In this document: piece by piece, positions 1 through 8,700 of the stretch
Layout of the letters: each line of letters starts with the position of its first letter
How positions within the stretch are numbered: position 1 is the first letter of the stretch
Source: Zygnema cylindricum
Lineage: Eukaryota > Streptophyta > Zygnematophyceae > Zygnematales > Zygnemataceae
NCBI GenBank assembly: GCA_037447655.1
Contig: JBBHKE010001304.1
Span: forward strand, 7,501-40,787
Direction: 5' to 3'
Length of the DNA: 33,287 nucleotides
Program-made: the position numbers and the translations under genes
The notes under the pieces: model-generated
Databases searched by the model: none
The model's input: the letters and a program-made list of their open reading frames with translations, nothing else
Told to the model about the DNA's origin: nothing

Positions 1-160
1 TAGTGCTAATATTTTTATCGTCTCTTAAAACATTCTTTCTCCGTACACACATGTCGGATTGTAGATCTAATGATTGTGATTGAAAGGTAAGATTCTCACC
101 TTCCGGTTGGCGGTCTCAAACTGAAAATCGGACAAGTGCGTACAGAGAAAAGATGTTTTA
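1..160. repeat. MITE copy 1, left part (cut by window start)
   Basis: This is the left part of a miniature inverted-repeat element whose other copies lie at 1640-1865 and about 31643-31870. The left arm (about 1-45) and the inner right arm (about 127-160) are inverted relatives of each other, sharing a core like TTAAAACATC and its complement GATGTTTTA. Its outer left end is outside the window. The rest of the right arm resumes at 914 after a nested insertion at 161-911. It is non-coding. Confidence 0.7.
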
Positions 161-911
161 GGGTAAGTTCCATCAATCGTTTCTGTAATCGTACGGCCAA
201 CACTACGGGCCGGGTGGATTGAGTCGATGTTCCATCACGAAGAGTCTGTAAACCAACGTGCTCTAAATTGACTGGCACCACGTAAGCTAAGATCAAGCTA
301 AGATCCGATATTGAATATCCTTAAGATTTTTAGCACCGACAAAGTTTACATCAAATCTTCACTTTCGTACCATGTACCTGCGTACGAAATCATCATACCA
401 TAGAAGGTTGTTATACTTTTTGCAAACGCTAGGCTTCTACGCCAACTCATTTTTTAAGGTTCCTGTTTTCGAACATAACGAAAGTCTTTTGTCAGAAATA
501 GTGTGACAAACAAAAAGTACAGAAAATAGAGTGACGAAAGAGAGTTACGAAATTACATTTTTATTTTCGGTTACATTTTTGACAGCGCGTGTCGTGTGCA
601 AATTTCGTCAATTTTCGTTGGTTTTACATCATGACACGTAGCTTAATCGTCCACTGTGTCACGATTTTTTTTTTCTATATCTACCAACCCACCTCCCTGA
701 GGTAGGTTGACAGTTACAAAGAAAAATGAAGGGAACGCCTCCCGGATGAACATCCGATGGTCAGTATTACCCCCCAAACCTTCGGAGAGTATTGGCAAGA
801 TTCTGTGTTATGTTGTTTTTCGTATGAAAACAAAATAAGCGGTACGGTTTTGTACGAATAGTTGCGGATTTCTGTAAACTACCTCACTTTTCAGCTGATG
901 GAGCGTTACCC
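161..911. mobile_element. TIR element nested inside MITE copy 1
   Basis: A 751-bp insertion splits the right arm of MITE copy 1. It starts GGGTAAGTTCCATCA and ends TGATGGAGCGTTACCC. The ends are inverted repeats with one substitution and a one-base gap. A TA flanks it on both sides (159-160 and 912-913), and the MITE arm reads on across the site once the insert is ignored. I see no transposase, so it is probably a non-autonomous DNA transposon. The TA target suggests a Tc1/mariner-type mover, but GGG-starting ends also occur in PIF/Harbinger elements, so the superfamily is open. Confidence 0.65.
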
Positions 912-948
912 TAAAGCGGCGAAAAAGTTATCAACCCTAATAGCGATT
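912..948. repeat. MITE copy 1, right end
   Basis: The sequence GCGGCGAAAAAG followed by CCCTAATAGCGAT matches the right end of MITE copy 2 at about 1822-1852. It continues copy 1 after the nested insertion ending at 911. The outermost bases have diverged, so the exact end and target duplication cannot be fixed. Confidence 0.6.
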
Positions 949-1639
949 TAAGGTGTAGTGGTTAGGCGCAAGCCACTTCTAACACAGTTATATAATAATA
1001 TAATAGTAATATAGCGCTGAACAAAATCTTGCGTTCGGCCACGGACAAAATGTCCAAAAACATAAAATCTCGATACGTAAATAGTGTTGCATAGGTAAAA
1101 AATAATGCATTTTTATCGTATTATACGCTCAAAAGGTGTAAAACCATAGTTGTTCAAACCGTTTAGTGCGAACAATCCAATCGCGACGAATTATACGAAA
1201 CGATCGTATTGAACGATTTGAAAAAATCGTAAAAATCGTTAATGATTTTTTGTTCGTACAATTTCGTACATGTTCATCCGTTCGTACACATTTCAAACTT
1301 ACCGCGCGCAAATAGTGTGACGCTGCAATGTCTCTTTTTGAAATTGTCCGTAAATGAACGATAAAATTCCGTACATTATCCGTGAAATTTCTGTTCAATT
1401 TACCGGACAGAAAGTACTAACACGTGCATCGTATATTTTCGTCAAATTCCGTACATTTCTATTAAAAAACCGTATAGCTACCGTGAATTACCTTGCAGTT
1501 CCGTAATTTGTCCGTTCAGTTTACCGGACAGAAAGAACATTGTGATTTTTTGCGATTTTTTCAACAGTCACGAATTATACGTTTCAATCGGAAAAAATGA
1601 AAAAATCACACGATTTGAACAACAGCGTGTAAAAGTGTA
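949..1639. other. Non-coding spacer with a weak inverted-repeat element
   Basis: I see no gene. GTTGTTCAAA at 1149-1158 and its complement TTTGAACAAC at 1615-1624 bracket a segment rich in short direct repeats. One of these, TTTACCGGACAGAAAG, occurs near 1397 and again near 1517. This could be another small inverted-repeat transposon of about 476 bp, but the arms are short and diverged. Open frames here have no recognisable protein. Confidence 0.35.
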
Positions 1640-1865
1640 CAGTACATCGTGAATCGCTATTAGTGTTAATGTTTTTTGGGTCTCTTAAAACGTTTTGTCT
1701 CCGTGCACACATGCCCGACTGTGGATTTGACGGTTGCGATTGAAAGGTTAAATTCTCAGCTTCCGATTGGCGGTCTCAAATTGAAAATTGGACATGTGTG
1801 TACGAAAACGAGATGTTTTGAGTGGCGAAAAAATAATAACCCTAATAGCGATACACCTTGTACTG
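1640..1865. mobile_element. MITE copy 2 (TA target, CAGTACA ends)
   Basis: This 226-bp element begins CAGTACA and ends TGTACTG, with TA on each side (1638-1639 and 1866-1867). The terminal inverted repeats run on through ATCGCTATTAG and into long arms around 1670-1720 and 1790-1835, so most of the element can fold into one hairpin. Ends starting CAGT with a TA target fit a Tc1/mariner-derived MITE. No coding capacity is seen. Confidence 0.7.
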
Positions 1866-1894
1866 TAGTGCGCGAAGAAGAGACGCCGCTACAA

Positions 1895-1922
1895 TACAGT
1901 ACACCGCCAATCGCTATTAGCG
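1895..1922. repeat. MITE fragment, left terminus
   Basis: TA followed by CAGTACACCGCC and then AATCGCTATTAG repeats the left end of MITE copy 2. It starts only about 30 bp after copy 2 ends, and the following sequence does not continue into the arms. It is a truncated or abortive extra copy of the same family. Confidence 0.5.
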
Positions 1923-3391
1923 TAGGAGTTTCTTTAGCGTATAAAAATTATTACACTCGTGTACGCTAATTAAGAATTTGACAATTTTGAAAAAGAACAT
2001 ACATTCTAATTGTCAGGCTCGTGTGCGTTTCCGGCATACCTTTATATCACCAAGGTTTTCCGAGCCCTTTTAAACCGCTACGGTCCTCAAAGTACAAAGA
2101 AGTGAGTGCACCCCGCCGAACAAAATCCTTCTATTTACCAAATTGAGCGGAACGCACTTTAATTCGCGCCTAACCGAGGTCGGACGACGGAGTTATTTCG
2201 CTTCAAAGATTTCCATTTTGTTACATGCGACCAATTTCAACCTGTCCCTGTGGGGTGTACATTGTGGAACGCCACGTAACTTTTGGGATAGACCTGTAGA
2301 TTTTGCTATTGGCTATCAGTAAAATTTTAGTTTAGCTCCACCAGACGGACAGAGCATTTAAAACTTTGGGTCAAAGTTAGGCGTTTCACGTTAATTCATG
2401 ACTTTGTCGCTCATGAGTGTATCATAGAAGGACATTTGGCTTCAAATCCAGCCGGAGCTAGTCGCCTAACTTTCTGCCCTAAGTGTAGTACAGCCTGTTT
2501 TGTCTTATATCCGTACGATAACAATTTCTGGCCGCTGATTGGCTTCTGGTATTGCTTTGACAGTTGCACTTGCAGTAGGACAAACTTTGCTGGTATAAGG
2601 CACTTGGGGCCAAAGGAGACAGGTTGCTTTTTCAATATTGTCTCATGAAAAAACCCCCAGAGAATTCAATCAATCTTTCTGTTGGAGAACCGCTGCATTG
2701 TGTCGTGGACTCTATTGCCATCTTTGTTTTGGATTGTCTTTTGTGGAAATCGTAGCTCGGGTGGGTGGTTGGCACTATCCTCTCTTTGGGCGGTTTGGAC
2801 TTTCGCTATTTAAAACTTAGAATAGTCTAGTCGGATCCGTTCGGCGGAACCGAGGGTTGAGGGAGAATCATATCAGTCTTCGAGGCAATTTGGAGAGGTC
2901 TCTTCTTCTAAGTTTTGTCTTCGTTGCACTCCGGAGTATGTGAGCTTACTTCACCATTTCCATTAACACCTATCTTTATTTCTATTTTCTGGTGTAAGGT
3001 GATATTGTTTAATCTCATAGAGCCGATATTTATTGTTTTTATATTTCTGCGTGTGAGTTATTTGCGCACTTTTGTGGTCGTCCTTTGTTTCTGTCCGGAG
3101 TTCTTGTGGGCCAGATTGGACAACACGCATTACCTTTCTATCCTTTGGATAGTATTCAGAGGTGTAGCATTTAGTGGGCTTCTAGTAGATCAGTACAGTA
3201 CTGAAAAAGGCAACCTGTCTCTTTAGGTTAAAGGGGATAGGTGCTTAGAGTCGAGAACTTTCATAAAGGGATTTAGCTCCTCTCTTCCGATTAGCTATAG
3301 GAGGAGGAGATGTTTAGGATAGGGATCTTTCGGGTGTCGGACCGGAAGAGCGAAGAGGCAAGAAGTTGTAGCACAGGAGGAAGAGTCCCAG
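1923..3391. other. No gene recognised; probable 5' region of the gypsy element
   Basis: This 1.47-kb stretch precedes the first gag frame of the gypsy element and may contain its 5' LTR and leader. With the 3' end of that element missing there is no second LTR to compare, and I could not find a convincing primer-binding site. The only clear structure is an imperfect inverted repeat of about 30 bp (2610-2639 against 3198-3228). Short open frames in it resemble nothing I know. Confidence 0.4.
2610..3228. repeat. Imperfect inverted repeat bracketing about 0.6 kb
   Basis: GGAGACAGGTTGC at about 2615-2627 is answered by GGCAACCTGTCTC at about 3209-3221 on the same strand. The similarity extends to about 30 bp on each side with a few mismatches and a one-base gap. 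It may be the ends of an old DNA transposon or a regulatory hairpin of the gypsy leader. No target duplication is evident. Confidence 0.4.
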
Positions 3392-4225
3392 ATGCCCGAG
3401 GCATCAGTTCCCTTTGCCTCGACTTTAAACATAGAGCAATTTCTTCAGGGAATGATGCCTAAGGCTCTTACAGTTAAGACTCCTCCAAAACAGCCAGTGA
3501 GGCAACCCTCCCCTCCACCTCCAACCCTCCCCTCCACCTCCACCTGTCTTTTTTTCGAGAACTTCCCTACGTTGTCCGAGTCTGCCAGAGCTCGGGCAGG
3601 GGAAAAGGTGGAGAGATCGACATTATCCCCTAAATCACGTAGGAAGGGCTTGGCACATAAGGAAGCGGTCCCTGGTCACCCTCTTGAAGTAGGACGCCAT
3701 ACAAGATCTAAGGCTCCGATAGCGGAGATGTACATGGATCCCGAAATTTTGGCAAATCCTAACCGGCCAGGTCGCAAAGAAATCTTAGCCTTTCACAATC
3801 TCCATGAGTTGAAGGTTAACAAGAAGTTGGTGCAGCGGGTAGCCAGGTTAGACCGAGCCAAGATCGTACGCCCAGTGGGAGGTGTGGTGGAAATATTGAG
3901 CACTTCATCAAAGAGCCACTCCTCCACCTCTGTCCGGGAACAACAGGGGATGCCATCAACTTCACACCGGCATCCGACCCAATCTCAGAACACTGCAACC
4001 AGTGGACCGTCTAGGGGCAGGGCAACCTCAAGGGCCCGGGCCGGGGAAAGAACCATTAAGCGAGGGCTACCAAAGCCCAAGAGAGTGCAACGGTTCGATC
4101 ATCGAGACAACAAGGGTAGGTTTGCTCCTCGATCTAAAGATGAGCAGTTCTTCCTTTCCTCCTCGGTCTCTCCGAGCTCCTTGTCTCCATCAGCGCCGAT
4201 TGTTCGACCTTCCGGAAAGATGTAG
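3392..4225 (+). CDS. gag: Gypsy Gag, N-terminal Pro/Ser/Arg-rich part
   Basis: This is an open frame of 277 codons. It is basic and of low complexity: Pro-rich near residues 35-55, Arg/Lys/Ser-rich from about 60 on, with many SR, RG and KS pairs. I recognise no domain. The start is the first ATG of the frame. I assign it to the gypsy Gag because the same Pro/Ser-rich style continues to 4748 and, beyond copia-1, from 11108 into a capsid-like region. A host gene is not excluded, but no intron or plant protein family is apparent. Confidence 0.5.
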   Translation: MPEASVPFASTLNIEQFLQGMMPKALTVKTPPKQPVRQPSPPPPTLPSTSTCLFFENFPTLSESARARAGEKVERSTLSPKSRRKGLAHKEAVPGHPLEVGRHTRSKAPIAEMYMDPEILANPNRPGRKEILAFHNLHELKVNKKLVQRVARLDRAKIVRPVGGVVEILSTSSKSHSSTSVREQQGMPSTSHRHPTQSQNTATSGPSRGRATSRARAGERTIKRGLPKPKRVQRFDHRDNKGRFAPRSKDEQFFLSSSVSPSSLSPSAPIVRPSGKM

Positions 4226-4228
4226 CGT

Positions 4229-4748
4229 TCGAAACCTACAGTCCCAGAGGTATCGAGTTTGGGGATTAGGGATATCTCGGGTGTGGTGAGTAGCACACAC
4301 AAGCTGGTTGATATCTGCGGTCGCAGAGTAAGGCTATGGGGGGGGGGCGGACCCGTCACCATAGACTGGGAGGCTTTGGAAGAGGAACGAAATAAGGCAC
4401 TGGAACAGGAATTGCAAGGTGGATCCTTAGTGGACAGGTAGCTCCTCCTCATAGGACAGGTCCCTCTGCGGGAGGGCAGCCTCTGGGTCTGGCAACTCCT
4501 CCTGCGACGCAAGATCCCAAGCCTTCACCGGGACCTAGACCAAAATCTCCCATTTCGCGGGAAGAGGGGGGAACAACAAGGCCTAACAAAAAGGGGTTGG
4601 GTGCTGATCCACTGGGTAACTTGGCAGCTGCTTCCACTAAGCATCCTACCTTTTTCTCGGTGGCAAGAACTTCCACCGTGGAGGGCGTGGTGCAACTACA
4701 ACCTGACCAGAGATTACACATTTCTCTCGAACTGTTGACTCCTCCCCC
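4229..4748 (+). pseudogene. gag: Gypsy Gag linker, frameshifted, split by copia-1
   Basis: Coding character continues after the stop at 4225. One frame covers about 4259-4441, including a run of nine or so G near 4339. A second frame, rich in Pro, Gly and Ser, runs from 4441 to the copia-1 target site at 4749. This last frame continues without a shift at 11108 on the far side of copia-1 and stays open to 11364. That gives an uninterrupted stretch of roughly 190 codons at the time of insertion. The G run is a likely slippage site for one frameshift. Confidence 0.5.
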
Positions 4749-4753
4749 ATCAC
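4749..4753. repeat. Target-site duplication of copia-1, left (ATCAC)
   Basis: ATCAC lies immediately before the TGTTG start of the 5' LTR. It is repeated perfectly at 11103-11107, directly after the TTGCA end of the 3' LTR. A 5-bp duplication is usual for copia integrases. Confidence 0.95.
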
Positions 4754-4964
4754 TGTTGAAATAAGTAGTTTTTTTTGTATTTTCTAGTTTAAAATAAATT
4801 AGCGGAAACATATATAAGAAATGATGGCAGCCTGCCTCCATCTCTTCTCTCTCTCCCCCATACTTGTTGTAGTCACTGAAAGAGAGAGAGAGCGATGGAG
4901 CCATGGCTGCCTCAGCTCCATAGGAAGGACTAAAGAGTGACTTAAGTCACTCTCAACAAAAGGT

Positions 4965-5045
4965 TGAGTCCGACAGGACTCGAACCCCCGACCGGTAGAG
5001 CGCGGCGTAGCCGTTAGCTCTAACCTGTCTGTCGTAGAAGTCCGT
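4965..5045 (-). other. tRNA-like segment inside LTR, antisense to the element
   Basis: On the minus strand this holds GGTTAGAGC, as in a tRNA D arm. It is followed at tRNA-like spacing by GGTTCGAGTCC (4976-4986 on the plus strand), a perfect match to the Pol III B-box consensus GGTTCGANTCC. Related segments in the same antisense orientation occur in the other copia LTRs of the window. The arms do not fold into a full cloverleaf, so this is not a functional tRNA gene. It looks like an old tRNA- or SINE-derived piece in the LTR. Confidence 0.5.
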
Positions 5046-5537
5046 TAGATAATATAGGGTTTCATTCATATATAAACTGTTGTATAGTACCGAAATGATC
5101 TAACTAGAATATGAAACGAAACGAACATAGAACTTGTTAAGATTTAGTGCGAAACGTCATTTCGCACGAAACAAATGAAACAGACACGTTTAACGGTCGA
5201 CATTTAATGTCGGATTTAATCCGACGGCGCACGTCGTCGCCGAGATCGCGGAATGGTCACTTTGGATTTTATGGACGTGGCATGACGTGGCGCCGCGTGG
5301 AAGGATGACATTCGGACGCGGGAATTCCGGAGGAAGTACGGACAAGTGGAAAAATGACACGCGTCCACTCAAGAGCCTTGTCGTACACCGGCCGTACAGA
5401 AAGTACATCGGCCATAGTACCTTTCTGTACTTTACAGTAATACGATTGGTTCGTACTTTAGTAGATAGGGGTTGTGAGAGGGATTTAGGACTTAGGAAAT
5501 ATTTGGTAGACAGACACCTCTCTCTAAGAGAGCTTTG

Positions 5538-5544
5538 TATAAAT
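5538..5544 (+). promoter_or_regulatory. TATA box of copia-1 5' LTR
   Basis: TATAAAT lies about 200 bp upstream of the gag ATG. Transcription would start near 5565-5575, leaving a leader of roughly 170 nt that lies wholly within the LTR. The minus-strand LTRs have a TATA at the equivalent place. The start site itself is inferred. Confidence 0.65.
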
Positions 5545-5738
5545 TGGCATTTTTGCCGGCTCATAACTTATCGCCTAGTTGGCCGTTTTCAGTGATTCTT
5601 TTTGCTACGGACTCAGGGGAGTCCAGGCTACACAGGGGTGCAGTCAAATTCTCAGTTTGCCTTCTTGGGCAGAAGTGGTCGTGGCTTAAAGTGGGTTAGT
5701 TAAATACTATCTAGAGGCTTCCTGTATTCTGTAGTCCA

Positions 5739-8700
5739 ATGGAGGACACAGAATTGCAGGTTATGGGCCCACCCTCTAGGGTGCCCACCTTCAATGGATC
5801 TGGGTTCATCTATTGGGAAGCCATGATGATGGGAGCTTTGTGTGAAAAACGATACTGGGGTATCGTCAGTGGACAAGTGAAACGTCCACCTTCGGGAACT
5901 CCACCAGGATTTGGGGGAGTAAGGTTTTCTGCAACAACGGCTGCCTCAGCGGAGGAGGCAGATGATGGGGACAGCAGTGTGTCCGAAAAGGAGAAAGGGA
6001 AGGAGATACCCCTCACTCCTATTGCCACAGTATCGGGAACGGCGACCGTGAAGACCGTGGAGAACGATACTCAAATGTGGGAGGATGTAAACATGGCTGC
6101 CAAGAACTTCATTTTGAGGCACCTCACTTTAGGTTTGGTCACTCCTCATCTTCACATTTACAAGGCAGAGGAATTGTGGGAGAGTTTGGTGGAGATTTAT
6201 AGAGCTGGAACTATTCAGGAGCTCCAGTTGGCTGAGCAAAAGCTATTGAGTTACACTTACAAAGGAGGAAAGATGTTAGATTACTGTAATGATCTTTCTT
6301 GTTTGTATATGGAAATGGAAAGTGCCGGGTGGACAGGTACAATGAAAATGAAAGTTAACACCCTTATCATGAAATTACCAGATGAGTTCGAAAACATAGT
6401 ATACCGAGTACAGGGAATGCCTGATAGTTCATGGAAATGGAACACAGTAGTCAGGATGATACTTGTGCAGGAAAACACAATGGAGATTAGGAGAGGAGGA
6501 AAGAGCATTCAAGCTCTAGCAGCAGGAGGGGACCGATGGGGGAAGGATCCGAAGAAACCTTATAGAGGGGAAAGAGATAATTCTGGGGGACAGAGGCCCC
6601 CAAAGGGTCTTTGCCATTATTGCAAAAAGCCGGGACACTTTATTGCAGATTGTGTCAAGTTGTCAAAGCTGAGGCTCCAAGAAAACCGTGGAGGGGGTTC
6701 TTCCGGAGGGAAGAAAAAGGCACTTGTGGTTACAAAAGTGTCAGGAGAAATCGAGGATGAGTCATCTGAGGAGGATGGGGAGCTTCTTCTTGACGAGAGT
6801 CTGGAGGAGAAGGAGATCCCTCGGAGGCAGAAGTGTGCCCTTGGAGCAATTCGGGAAGCTCCACAGGAAGGATGGATCATTGACTCAGGTGCATCCATGC
6901 ATATGTGCCGTGATAAAGAACTCTTCACTAAGCTACGAAAGATTCCTACTGTAGAGATAGAGTATGGGGATGGGAGAGTGGTTACTACAGATCTAGTGGG
7001 ATCAGTAGATCTGAAAGTCTTAGTGGAAGGTAAGACCTCTATACTTACATTCTCAGATGTACTTTACATTCCTCAGCTGAGTAAAAATCTTGTCTCTACG
7101 TCTGTGTTAGATGACAAAGAGTTTGATACCTTCACCAGAAAGGGAGTCTTTACAGCTAAGTATGGGAATGAAGTTTACTTCACAGCAGATAAGGGTAGCC
7201 AAGGAATGTTTAGGCTTAACTTGAGTAATGAAAAGAAGAATGCTTACTATGTTGGTGTTCCTAAGGTGATGATTTGGCATAAGCGTTTGGGGCATGTGCA
7301 TTTTGATAGGTTAAGGGAAATGAAAAAGCTTGGGGTAGTAGATGGCATTCAGTTTGGGGATAATGAAATAATGGATGATTGTAGTGGTTGTGCTCAAGGT
7401 AAGGCTCACAGACTTCCCTTTCCCAAAGCCGCCACATATAGAGGTGAGAAAGTGTTAGATTTGGTCCACACAGATATTTGGGGACCTGCAAAAGTACCTT
7501 CGGTTGGAGGAAAGAGGTTTATGATGACAATAACTGATGATTGGTCTAGATACTCTAGAGTCTACTTTCTGAAAAATAAGTCTGAGGCATCCACTTACTT
7601 CAAAGAATATAAAGCTTGGAGCGAGAAGTTGCATGAAACCCCTATTAAGAGGATAAGGAGTGATAATGGGGGGGAATATACCTCTAACCAGTTTGAGGAA
7701 TATCTGAGAGATGAGGGAGTGCAACACCAGAAAACTGTACCATATAACCCGGAACAAAATGGGGTAGCTGAGAGGTTGAATAGAACACTAGGAGATAGTG
7801 CATGCAGTATGTTGGCAGACAAGAAAATAGGAAAGAGATTTTGGGCAGAGGCAATGAACTGTGCCAACTATATTAAGAATAGAGTCCTCACCTCAGCAGT
7901 AAAGGGAGTCACACCTTATGAGAGATGGGTTGGAAGGAAACCAGATATCTCACACCTTAAAGTATTTGGTAGCCAAGTTTACAGTCTTGACACGGATAGG
8001 AAAAACTGGAAACTAGATGCTAAGGGAAAACCTGGATACTTTGTGGGATATGATGAGGATGTTAAGGGATATAGAGTATATGACTTGGCAAAGAAAGATA
8101 TCATTCTGGTCAAACACTTAGTTGTCATGGATGAAGGGAAGTCATTTGACCCCTTCAAATATACAAAGAAGATTAGGATCAGATTTGAGTCTGAAAGTGA
8201 GGAGAACTCGGTCATTCCCGAAAGGGATATGGGTGACACCGTGATTACAGATTCAGGGGAGATCCAAGATACAGGAGACTCACCGGAAACCTCACATACT
8301 CCTATGGACTTCGAGGAGATAGAAGAAGCGGGACAAGAACCGGTTTCCATGGACAGGGGAGCCGATGAAACAGTGAGAAGAAATCCAAGACTTCCATCCA
8401 TTCTTGCTTCAGAGTTTGAGGGAGGAAGAAGGAGCAGCAAAAGATTACAGGAAAATCAAGTCGCTCATAAGGTAACTAAGCTATCTCACCCTGATGAGCC
8501 TCAGTCTTACTCGGAGGCAGTGAATAGTCCGGAGAAAGAAAGATGGATTAGATCTATAAATGATGAGATGGCTTCTATCATGGAAGCAAATACCTGGGAA
8601 TTAGCAGATTGTCCTCCAGACAGAAAACCTATTGGGTGTAAATGGGTATTTAAACTAAAACTGAACCCAGATAATACCATTGAAAGATATAAGGCTCGAT

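Larger units (their letters stand above)
4754..5758 (+). repeat. Copia-1 5' LTR
   Basis: It begins TGTTGAAATA and ends AGAATTGCA. It contains an antisense tRNA-like segment (about 4965-5045), a GTAC-rich block (about 5380-5460), a TATA box (5538-5544) and, unusually, the gag ATG at 5739, 20 nt before its end. It is nearly identical to 10101-11102. The 3-bp length difference lies in the T run near 4770. Confidence 0.95.

Noticed and set aside
931-945. Telomere-like CCCTAA words
   Set aside because: Only a single CCCTAA unit is present in each MITE end; it is part of the conserved MITE terminus and not a telomeric array.
1129-1398. Minus-strand open frame of 89 codons
   Set aside because: It is rich in Arg, Ile and Phe, has no known motif, and lies in repeat-rich DNA next to MITEs; likely chance.
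3392-4225. Host gene encoding an SR-rich protein
   Set aside because: The Pro/Ser-rich coding character continues through 4748 and across copia-1 into gypsy capsid, so Gag is the simpler reading, though not proven.
4965-5045. Functional tRNA gene
   Set aside because: It has B-box and D-arm-like words but no complete cloverleaf or clear anticodon arm, and the segment repeats in every copia LTR.
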